Source of the DNA: JAFLDD01 sp049314715
Lineage (GTDB): Bacteria; Pseudomonadota; Alphaproteobacteria; Rickettsiales; UBA3002
DNA length: 12,834 bases
Assembly: GCA_049314715.1 (NCBI GenBank)
Contig: JBMOEL010000048.1
Location: 1 to 12,834 of the forward strand
Direction: 5' to 3'
A model generated the notes under the pieces. It was not told where the DNA came from. It searched no databases and saw only the letters and a list, made by a program, of their open reading frames with translations. A program made the translations under genes and the position numbers. Shown here piece by piece: positions 7,304 to 12,834 of the stretch; within the stretch, counting starts at the first letter, position 1, and each line of letters begins with the position of its first letter.

Positions 7304-8402
7304 CAAGAAACCGAAAATAGCCGCATTGATTGTCGCCGCAGGCAGTGGAACCCGCGCAGGCGGCGCGTTGCCTAAGCAATATCAGCAGCTTGCGGGTAAG
7401 CCCATGCTGGCGCATTCGGCGCAAACATTAGCGAACCACCCCGCGATTTCAAAGGTGCTCGTGGTGATTTCGCCAGAGCATGAAGAGCTCTATACGCTCG
7501 ACCTGCCGCACGCCCATGGTGGCAAAGAACGTCAGGATTCCGTGCGCTTGGGGTTGGAAGCCTTGGCGAAAGATGCGCCTGACTACGTGCTGATTCACGA
7601 CGCCGCGCGGCCATTCCTTTCCAATAACGTTATCGATAGAATTATCGCAGCACTTGGTAGCGTTGCGGTGATTCCCGCCCTCGGCGTCGCTGATACGATT
7701 CGCACACGTGATGGCGAAACGATTGACCGTAACTCGCTGCTGCGCATTCAAACACCGCAGGCATTTCCGTTCCAGCACATCCTAGAACTTCATCAAAAAC
7801 AAAACGCAGGTCATGCAATGACCGATGATGCGGAATTATGGGTGCGCGATGGTGGCAAAGTCGTGTATGTCGAAGGCGAAGAGAGAAACCGTAAAATGAC
7901 CACTGCTGAAGACATGCGCCAACCCATAACCAAAATCGGAATGGGCTATGACGTGCATAAATTGATTGATGGCGATGCGATTATATTGGGCGGCGTAAAG
8001 ATTCCGCACACCAAGAAACTCGAAGGCCATTCGGATGCAGACGTGGTGCTCCACGCGATTGTGGATGCGATTTTAGGTGCATTAGGTGAGGGCGATATTG
8101 GCGTGCATTTCCCACCGTCGGATGCAAGATGGAAAGGCGCGGACTCTGCCAAGTTCGTTGAGCATGTGCGCGATTTGCTGGCGCAAAAGCACGCCACGCT
8201 GCAGCATCTCGATGTAACAATTATCTGCGAAGCACCAAAAATCACCCCGCACCGCGAAGCGATGCGCACACGCATCGCGCAGTTGTTGCGAATCGATATT
8301 TCCGCTATCAGCGTGAAGGCAACCACCACTGAAGGTCTAGGTTTCACTGGCCGTGATGAGGGGATTGCAGCAAACGCCGTCGCCACCGTGAGCATCGCAT
8401 GA
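7299..8402 (+). CDS. ispDF: IspDF, bifunctional MEP-pathway enzyme
   Basis: Fusion of two non-consecutive enzymes of the MEP isoprenoid pathway: IspD (MEP cytidylyltransferase) and IspF (ME-cPP synthase). From the ATG at 7299 it has 367 residues. The IspD half (1 to about 209) shows ALIVAAGSGTRAGG...PKQY (9-28), DAARP (101-105) and NRKMTTAEDM at its end. The IspF half (about 212-367) shows GYDVH with metal ligands D218 and H220, EGHSDADV with H244, DIGVHFPPSD (266-275) and TTEGLGFTGRDEGIAA (343-358). GGAGG is five bases before this ATG. An earlier in-frame ATG at 7275 would add eight residues encoded by the palindromic repeat and lacks a good ribosome site. It is the first gene of a three-gene operon, overlapping pgpA by ATGA. 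The fusion is common in alphaproteobacteria. Confidence 0.96.
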   Translation: MTKKPKIAALIVAAGSGTRAGGALPKQYQQLAGKPMLAHSAQTLANHPAISKVLVVISPEHEELYTLDLPHAHGGKERQDSVRLGLEALAKDAPDYVLIHDAARPFLSNNVIDRIIAALGSVAVIPALGVADTIRTRDGETIDRNSLLRIQTPQAFPFQHILELHQKQNAGHAMTDDAELWVRDGGKVVYVEGEERNRKMTTAEDMRQPITKIGMGYDVHKLIDGDAIILGGVKIPHTKKLEGHSDADVVLHAIVDAILGALGEGDIGVHFPPSDARWKGADSAKFVEHVRDLLAQKHATLQHLDVTIICEAPKITPHREAMRTRIAQLLRIDISAISVKATTTEGLGFTGRDEGIAANAVATVSIA

Positions 8403-8953
8403 GTATCTATCACCACATCGCCACGCTTGGGCCCTCGGGTAAATCCAAATTCGCGCCAGGTACGGTTGGTTCATTCGTTGCCATCATTCTTGCGTTCAAC
8501 ATCATGCACCTGCCTGCGGGTTGGCTGGTGCTTTGGGTACTAACTGCTCTTTCCATTTGGCTAGGCACCGTAAGTGCCAATCGCTACATGCGCGATAAAG
8601 ACAGCACACACGACCCGAAAGAAATCGTCATCGATGAGTTAGCAGGTATGTGGCTCGCGCTTGTGGTCTGGCATGTCTGGATTATCGCCATGACCATGTC
8701 ATGGGAGGGCGCGCAAGAAACCATCAGCTTGCGTGGGTGGGACGTGCAGTTTCTCGCGCTCGGTTTTATTCTGTTTCGTTTTTTTGATATCGTGAAGCCT
8801 TGGCCAATCTCTTGGGCTGACCGCAAAGTAAAAGGTGGTTGGGGCGTGATACTCGACGACCTCATCGCAGGAGTGTTTGCAGGAACGTTGCTCTACGCAC
8901 TTTACCTGTTCTGGCCACTCATCACGGGTGATATGCCTGAGTCTGGCGTATGA
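8399..8953 (+). CDS. pgpA: PgpA, phosphatidylglycerophosphatase A
   Basis: Integral membrane phosphatase that turns phosphatidylglycerol phosphate into phosphatidylglycerol. The 184 residues show the PgpA signature blocks: APGTVGS (19-25), DPKEIVIDELAG (72-83), FRFFDIVKPWPI (126-137) and GGWGVILDDLIAG (146-158), whose acidic residues bind the metal. Hydrophobic segments lie at about 26-36, 42-58, 84-99, 118-130 and 155-174. The start ATG overlaps the ispDF stop and the stop overlaps the cinA start, both as ATGA. There is no strong Shine-Dalgarno of its own, so it is probably translated by coupling. The cytoplasmic tail after the last membrane helix is short. Confidence 0.94.
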   Translation: MSIYHHIATLGPSGKSKFAPGTVGSFVAIILAFNIMHLPAGWLVLWVLTALSIWLGTVSANRYMRDKDSTHDPKEIVIDELAGMWLALVVWHVWIIAMTMSWEGAQETISLRGWDVQFLALGFILFRFFDIVKPWPISWADRKVKGGWGVILDDLIAGVFAGTLLYALYLFWPLITGDMPESGV

Positions 8954-9441
8954 GTTTATTTTCCGACCATCTCACCAAGCTCGCGATTGACGTGCTCGCG
9001 CAATGCCGCGCACGTGGTTGGAAACTCACGACCGACGAATCCTGCACAGGCGGCCTTATCTCCGCGCTCCTTACCGAAATCGCGGGTTCATCTGATGTGT
9101 TTACCCACGGCTTCGTGACCTACGCCAACGAAGCAAAAGCTGAATTGGGCGTGAATGCTGAACTCATCAAAACCCATGGCGCGGTGAGTGAAGAGGTTGC
9201 CAAAGCGATGGCCGAGGCAGCATTGAAAGTCGCCCATGCAGACATCGCCGTAGCCGTCACCGGCATTGCAGGCCCCAGCGGTGGCACCGCCGAAAAACCC
9301 GTAGGGCTGGTGCATGTTGCCTGCGCGGTGAAAGGTAAAACCAAGCACGAGAAGTTTCTATTTACTGGTGACCGCAGCGCGATTCGTTTGGCAGCGGTAG
9401 AGGCGGCATTAACTATGGTTAGTGATTTGGTTGTTGGCTAG
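8950..9441 (+). CDS. pncC: CinA C-terminal domain protein, NMN amidohydrolase (PncC)
   Basis: Predicted nicotinamide-nucleotide amidase, which deamidates NMN to nicotinate mononucleotide in NAD salvage. The 163 residues form only the CinA C-terminal domain: ESCTGG (30-35, with catalytic Ser31), GFVTYAN (54-60), GAVSEEVA (77-84), TGIAGPSGG (104-112) and KPVGLVHVA (116-124). The N-terminal MoCF-like/COG1058 domain of full CinA is absent, which is the normal stand-alone PncC/YgaD form, so this is not a truncation. It is the last gene of ispDF-pgpA-pncC and starts in a 4-base overlap with pgpA. Its 3' end overlaps the convergent minus-strand ORF by 23 bases. No convincing terminator follows it. 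It may be annotated as cinA elsewhere. Confidence 0.93.
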   Translation: MSLFSDHLTKLAIDVLAQCRARGWKLTTDESCTGGLISALLTEIAGSSDVFTHGFVTYANEAKAELGVNAELIKTHGAVSEEVAKAMAEAALKVAHADIAVAVTGIAGPSGGTAEKPVGLVHVACAVKGKTKHEKFLFTGDRSAIRLAAVEAALTMVSDLVVG

Positions 9442-9754
9442 GCCGCGCTTGTTGGTTTGCTCGCAAACCGTGGCAAAATTCCTCGATGGGTGAAGCAGCG
9501 TTAAAAGTGAAACTATTTAGTGTTTCTTGAGCATTTGTACGAAGCCAATTTATAAAACCTATTCGTTCAATGATTGAACCCTCAACCATTGGGCCTCGAA
9601 ATGTTACATCTCTTACTTCGCTCGGACCCCTTACGCATTGAACGGTAGCGTATGGCCTTACCCAGTCCATACCAATTTTAAAAATGTTGCCATGCTGATC
9701 CGTATATCGAGTCTCTCCGTTGCCAGCAGACATAATAATTGAGCTTTGTTCCAT
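9419..9754 (-). CDS. Hypothetical protein, 111 residues
   Basis: I do not recognise this protein. It is an intact ORF downstream of glmU on the same strand (55 bases apart). The first 95 or so residues have mixed, globular-looking composition (TRYTDQHGNIFKIGMDWVRP, then VRDVTFRG, then GFINWLRTNAQETLNSF). There is no signal peptide or membrane helix. The last 15 residues, rich in Q, P and N, are low complexity and partly antisense to pncC. Two starts are possible, 9754 and 9733, and neither has a good ribosome site. The DNA is visibly more AT-rich than its neighbours, which suggests a recently acquired or lineage-specific gene. It is not a shadow of a gene on the other strand over most of its length, which supports it modestly. 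Confidence 0.5.
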   Translation of the reverse strand: MEQSSIIMSAGNGETRYTDQHGNIFKIGMDWVRPYATVQCVRGPSEVRDVTFRGPMVEGSIIERIGFINWLRTNAQETLNSFTFNAASPIEEFCHGLRANQQARPSQQPNH

Positions 9755-9809
9755 AGCTTAAACATAACATGGTCTTATTACAGAATAATGACAGCTGGCG
9801 GCTAATTGT

Positions 9810-11171
9810 TTAGTTCTTTTTCTGCTTTTCTCTGAATGACTTAGCCCAATCTTGCTTCTGTTCTTGGCGGGTGCGGGCAACGCCGAGTGCATCCGCATCA
9901 ATATCTTCGGTAATCACCGAACCTGCGGCGACAATCGCGCCGTCGCCTACATTCACAGGGGCAACAAGCGCAGTGTTCGAACCAATGAACGCATCGCGGC
10001 CAATGGTGGTACGGTATTTCTGATAGCCGTCATAGTTACAGGTAATCGTGCCCGCGCCGATATTCGCATCAATACCCACGGTCGCGTCGCCAATATAACT
10101 CAGGTGCGAAATCTTCGCGCCCGCTTCAATTTCCGATTTTTTGATTTCCACGAAATTGCCGATCTTCGCGCCTTCACCCAAGTTGGTGCCAGGGCGCAAC
10201 CGTGCGAAGGGGCCAACACTCGCGCCATCACCAATCACCGTGCCTTCAATATGTGAGCTGGCCTTGATATGCACGCCGTCACCAATCACTACGTCGGTAC
10301 CGAAAAACACATTCGGCTCAATGATCACATCCTGCCCGATGCGCGTATCGGCGCTGAAATAAACGGTTTCAGGTGCCAGCAACGTCACGCCATTTTCCAT
10401 GTGCGAAACGCGCAGTTTCTGTTGAATCGCCGCCTCTGCTTGCGCCAACTCAACACGTGAATTCACGCCCAATACTTCCTGCGCCGAACCTTCGACCACG
10501 CGTGCGGTGAAGCCCGCGCTGCGCGCAATCGCCACCACGTCGGTCAAATAATATTCGCCTTTTTTATTCTCGTTGCCGATTTTCGAGAGCAACCCCCACG
10601 CGACATTCCCGCGCAGCGCAATCACGCCCGAATTGCATAGCGTAATGTGTTTCTCTTTTTCGTTTGCATCGCGCGCTTCCACAATACGCTCCAGCGTGCC
10701 ATCACTCGCCAGAACCAAGCGGCCATACTCCGCAGGATCGTGCGGCGTGAAGCCAAGCACGGCTACGGCACATTTCGCATCTGTCGTGAGTGTTTCGAGC
10801 AGTCGCGTAATCGTCTCTTGCGTAATGAGCGGTGTATCGCCGTAAAGTACTAGCAAATTACCTTCAAATCCCTCAAGCGATTCCTTGGCCGAAAGCACAG
10901 CATGGCCCGTGCCGAGCTGTTGTTCCTGCACCGCGAAGTTCACCGTTTCATCGACCGATTGCGCGTAGGAGCGCACCGTGTGCATTCCCGGTGCAACCAC
11001 CAGCGTGAGGGGCGATAAGCCCGCATCCAGCGCCGTGTGCATGACATGGCCAACCATCGTGCGGCCCGCGATTTTATGCATCACCTTCGGCAGCTCGCTC
11101 TTCATGCGCGTGCCTTTACCGGCAGCGAGAATGATAGCAGCAGTGGGGATGGCAGTTTTCTTTTTCGACAT
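9810..11171 (-). CDS. glmU: GlmU, bifunctional UDP-GlcNAc synthesis enzyme
   Basis: Makes UDP-N-acetylglucosamine from glucosamine-1-phosphate, acetyl-CoA and UTP for peptidoglycan and lipopolysaccharide; cytoplasmic trimer. The 453 residues match the family length. The N-terminal uridyltransferase shows LAAGKGTRMKSELPKVMH (15-32), QLGTGHA (85-91), GDTPL (111-115) and CNSGV (179-183). The C-terminal left-handed beta-helix acetyltransferase shows hexapeptide repeats from about 270, GPFARLRPG (320-328), the catalytic His356 in SHLSYIGD, NYDG (379-382) and IGSNTALVAPVNVG (396-409). The ATG at 11171 has GGA six bases upstream. It diverges from rmuC across 64 bases. It is not in the atpD or glmS context seen in enterics. 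Confidence 0.97.
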   Translation of the reverse strand: MSKKKTAIPTAAIILAAGKGTRMKSELPKVMHKIAGRTMVGHVMHTALDAGLSPLTLVVAPGMHTVRSYAQSVDETVNFAVQEQQLGTGHAVLSAKESLEGFEGNLLVLYGDTPLITQETITRLLETLTTDAKCAVAVLGFTPHDPAEYGRLVLASDGTLERIVEARDANEKEKHITLCNSGVIALRGNVAWGLLSKIGNENKKGEYYLTDVVAIARSAGFTARVVEGSAQEVLGVNSRVELAQAEAAIQQKLRVSHMENGVTLLAPETVYFSADTRIGQDVIIEPNVFFGTDVVIGDGVHIKASSHIEGTVIGDGASVGPFARLRPGTNLGEGAKIGNFVEIKKSEIEAGAKISHLSYIGDATVGIDANIGAGTITCNYDGYQKYRTTIGRDAFIGSNTALVAPVNVGDGAIVAAGSVITEDIDADALGVARTRQEQKQDWAKSFREKQKKN

Positions 11172-11195
11172 ATTATCCGTGCAGTTTTTGTTGGT

Positions 11196-11207
11196 TATGC
11201 TAGCATA
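11196..11207. promoter_or_regulatory. Perfect 12-bp palindrome in the glmU-rmuC divergent spacer
   Basis: TATGCTAGCATA is a perfect palindrome placed roughly in the middle of the 64 bases between the two divergent starts. TATGCT read on either strand could serve as a -10 hexamer, although no good -35 is visible on either side. It could be an operator, a shared overlapping promoter core, or chance. Confidence 0.3.
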
Positions 11208-11235
11208 GCGCCGATTTTACAAAAGGGAAACACTC

Positions 11236-12480
11236 ATGCTTCCATGGATATTCGTCGCCCTCTCTTCCGCGGCAGCTGTAGCCTGCCTACTATGGGCGCG
11301 CAAGGCCGAGCGGCAGTTATATTCTGAAATAAAAGCCCGCGCGCTGGCCGAACAGCAGGTCGAGCAGGTGCAGATTCGCCTGAAGGAATTCGACAAAGCG
11401 AAGGAAGAATTCGCGCAGTTCGCCAAAGCCGCAGCACTGGAAACGGGCAACCAGCTTTCCAATAAACTCCTCGCCGACCATCAGCGTGAGCGTGAACAAA
11501 CCCACAAACAATTTGAGCAATTCACCAAAACCGCGACCGAAACATTGACGCAGAAACAGCAAGAGCTGGGCAATGTGCTTGGAAAAGTGCAAGGGCAGGT
11601 GGACGCGTCGCGCAATCAACTGGCCGTACTCGTGCGCGCCATGCAAAACCCGATGGGCGCAGGTATCGAGGGTGAGATTACCATGAGCAACCTGCTGCAA
11701 CAGCATGGCTTCACCGAAGGTACGGACTATGAATTGCAAGTGCACCTCGCGGGTGAGGAGGGCAGTCTGCGCCCTGATTGCGTGATTTATCTGCCGCATC
11801 AACATGCGGTGATTATTGATTCCAAAGCGTCGCAGCACATCATTGCGCTGTTCGAAAAAGAGGGCACGCCGGAGTTCGACGGAGCATTTAAGGAATTGCA
11901 AGCCACCATGCGCACCCACGCGAAAGCACTGGCCGGCAAGTCCTATCAGGACGCATTAAAGAAACTCAAAAGCCGCAACGGCCAGCCGATTACGCGCACC
12001 ACGCTGGTGATGTTCGTGCCGAATGATGAAGTCGTCACGCGACTGATGCAGAAAGACCCCAACCTTATGCAGTTCATGCGCGAGCATGATATTGTGCTGG
12101 CGGGGAAGGTGACGCTTTCAGGCTTGCTACTGTCCCTGCGCGCGATTGTGCGCGAGGCACGACAACAAGACGAGTCTCACGCGATTTTGGAAATGACACA
12201 GGCGCTGATGACCGATGTGATTATGGCGATGAAACACGCCGATAAAGTCATGGCGAGTATTCGTGGCAGTGCCAAGGCGTTTGATGAATTCTCGGCCAGC
12301 ATGAACCGTGGTCTTGGTAAAATGCGCAAAATGGTCGCGAAGGGATTACACCCCGCGAAGAACGCTGCCGTTCCGCAAAATCTCCCGCGCTACGACATCA
12401 CTAAGTCGGACGATGTGCTGCAAGGCGAAGCTGAAGAAGTACCGAGCTTGTTGAGTATCGCGAAAGACGACGCGGCTTAA
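11236..12480 (+). CDS. rmuC: RmuC family DNA recombination protein
   Basis: RmuC limits inversion-type recombination at short repeats in E. coli and is predicted to be a nuclease of the PD-(D/E)XK kind. The 414 residues begin with one hydrophobic segment (about 3-20), then a long charged coiled coil (about 23-135, rich in Q, E, K and A), then the conserved domain with RPDCVIYLP (179-187) and VIIDSKAS (192-199), the likely catalytic acid and DxK, followed by TTLVMFVPNDEV (255-266) and VLAGKVTLSGLLLSLRAI (287-304). The last 40 or so residues are variable. AAGGG lies about ten bases before the ATG at 11236. The stop codon overlaps the stop of the small convergent ORF at TTAA. Confidence 0.95.
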   Translation: MLPWIFVALSSAAAVACLLWARKAERQLYSEIKARALAEQQVEQVQIRLKEFDKAKEEFAQFAKAAALETGNQLSNKLLADHQREREQTHKQFEQFTKTATETLTQKQQELGNVLGKVQGQVDASRNQLAVLVRAMQNPMGAGIEGEITMSNLLQQHGFTEGTDYELQVHLAGEEGSLRPDCVIYLPHQHAVIIDSKASQHIIALFEKEGTPEFDGAFKELQATMRTHAKALAGKSYQDALKKLKSRNGQPITRTTLVMFVPNDEVVTRLMQKDPNLMQFMREHDIVLAGKVTLSGLLLSLRAIVREARQQDESHAILEMTQALMTDVIMAMKHADKVMASIRGSAKAFDEFSASMNRGLGKMRKMVAKGLHPAKNAAVPQNLPRYDITKSDDVLQGEAEEVPSLLSIAKDDAA

Positions 12481-12647
12481 GAAGACGTATCTGCGGGTTG
12501 ATCTAAATCGCGCTGCATAGCGTCTGCGGCTCTAGGTGCTTCGGGACCATAAAGCCTTTTCACAAAGCCATCCAAGGGTCTTGGTTGACCTGTTTCAGGG
12601 CGATGTTCTATTGCTCGTGTATCTTTACCTGGTGGTCTAGCGCGCAT
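12477..12647 (-). CDS. Small ORF of 56 residues downstream of recR
   Basis: I do not recognise this protein. The ORF runs from ATG at 12647 to TAA at 12477. GAGGT sits six bases before the start, a strong ribosome site that argues for real translation. The product begins MRARPPGKDTRAIEHRP and contains PLDGFVKRLYGPEAPRAADA. It is hydrophilic, rich in R, P, D and A, and has no membrane helix and no cysteine. It lies 65 bases after recR on the same strand, so it could share that transcript. It converges on rmuC, and the two stop codons lie within the self-complementary TTAA at 12477-12480. Length is below common gene-calling cut-offs, so it may be missed in related genomes. Confidence 0.6.
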   Translation of the reverse strand: MRARPPGKDTRAIEHRPETGQPRPLDGFVKRLYGPEAPRAADAMQRDLDQPADTSS

Positions 12648-12665
12648 AATCTACCTCTTATCGCT

Positions 12666-12671
12666 ACTATA
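12666..12671 (-). promoter_or_regulatory. Possible -10 element for the 56-codon ORF
   Basis: TATAGT on the minus strand lies 19 bases above the ATG at 12647, in an AT-rich stretch between recR and the small ORF. It matches the -10 consensus at 5 of 6 positions, but I see no good -35 hexamer at the right distance. Given the short leader, it is a weak call. Confidence 0.2.
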
Positions 12672-12712
12672 ATCATTAAGTCAGAGGGATAAAAGTGACG
12701 GTTTTGTTAAGA

Positions 12713-12834
12713 TTAATACGCCACCCGCGCACTCAGCGCTGCTGATAACGTACCGTCATCCATATAATCCAACTCACCGCCGACAGGAATGCCATGGGCG
12801 AGTTTGGTGATTTTGGCGCTGCTGTTTTCCAAAC
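12713..12834 (-). CDS. recR: RecR, recombination mediator, C-terminal end only
   Basis: RecR works with RecO (and RecF) to load RecA at gaps. Only the last 39 codons are in the window, entering from the right edge and ending at TAA 12713-12715. The fragment reads KITKLAHGIPVGGELDYMDD followed by GTLSAALSARVAY, which matches the family's C-terminal pattern (T-LA-G-PVGG-LEY-D--TL--AL--R). The Toprim and zinc-finger parts lie outside. In many bacteria recR follows dnaX and a YbaB gene; that cannot be checked here. The small 56-codon ORF lies directly downstream. Confidence 0.92.
   Translation of the reverse strand, partial: LENSSAKITKLAHGIPVGGELDYMDDGTLSAALSARVAY

Noticed and set aside
7946..8416. 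A 156-codon minus-strand open frame
   Set aside because: It is antisense to the IspF half of ispDF, where the plus strand carries all the metal-binding motifs.
8950..9441. pncC considered as a truncated cinA
   Set aside because: Stand-alone C-terminal CinA proteins of about 160 residues are a normal functional form, and the start is set by the ATGA overlap with pgpA.
9454..9469. Hairpin GGTTTG-CTCG-CAAACC after pncC, considered as a terminator
   Set aside because: No T tract follows on either strand, and it falls inside the minus-strand 111-codon ORF. It may still weakly affect the convergent ends.
11317..11919. A 200-codon minus-strand open frame
   Set aside because: It is the antisense of the rmuC coiled coil; its leucine-rich look is the complement of Gln/Lys/Glu codons.

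Overview
The window looks like chromosomal DNA from an alphaproteobacterium of intermediate GC (about half GC by eye). Three things point there: the gene order dusB-ntrB-ntrC-ntrY-ntrX on one strand, a fused ispDF gene next to dusB, and the sequences of the NtrY/NtrX pair. The sequence does not support a genus. I see no tRNA, rRNA, CRISPR array, transposase or phage gene.

Layout. Positions 1-7216 (minus strand, transcribed right to left) hold the nitrogen-regulation cluster: dusB (tRNA dihydrouridine synthase), ntrB (sensor kinase), ntrC (sigma-54 activator), ntrY (membrane sensor kinase) and ntrX (response regulator, cut by the left edge). dusB/ntrB overlap by 14 bases and ntrC/ntrY by 4. 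Two gaps break the series and each carries a plausible internal promoter: 268 bases before ntrC (GC-rich hairpins, then a 17-bp palindrome resembling an NtrC site) and 123 bases before ntrX. Positions 7217-7298 separate dusB from the divergent plus-strand operon ispDF-pgpA-cinA (isoprenoid precursors, phosphatidylglycerol synthesis, NMN amidase), whose genes overlap by ATGA at each junction. This short divergent spacer is almost wholly a three-armed palindromic repeat.

Positions 9419-11171 (minus) hold glmU (UDP-GlcNAc synthesis) followed by a 111-codon ORF of unknown function, tail-to-tail with cinA. rmuC (11236-12480, plus) diverges from glmU across 64 bases containing a perfect 12-bp palindrome. 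At the right edge are an unannotated 56-codon minus-strand ORF, convergent with rmuC and sharing its TTAA stop region, and the C-terminus of recR.

Most genes are housekeeping. The main oddities are: an NtrB with no N-terminal PAS sensor domain; a palindromic repeat that supplies both the Shine-Dalgarno sequence and the start codon of ispDF; a possible NtrC autoregulatory site; and two small uncharacterised ORFs. I did not find a clearly new multi-gene system here.
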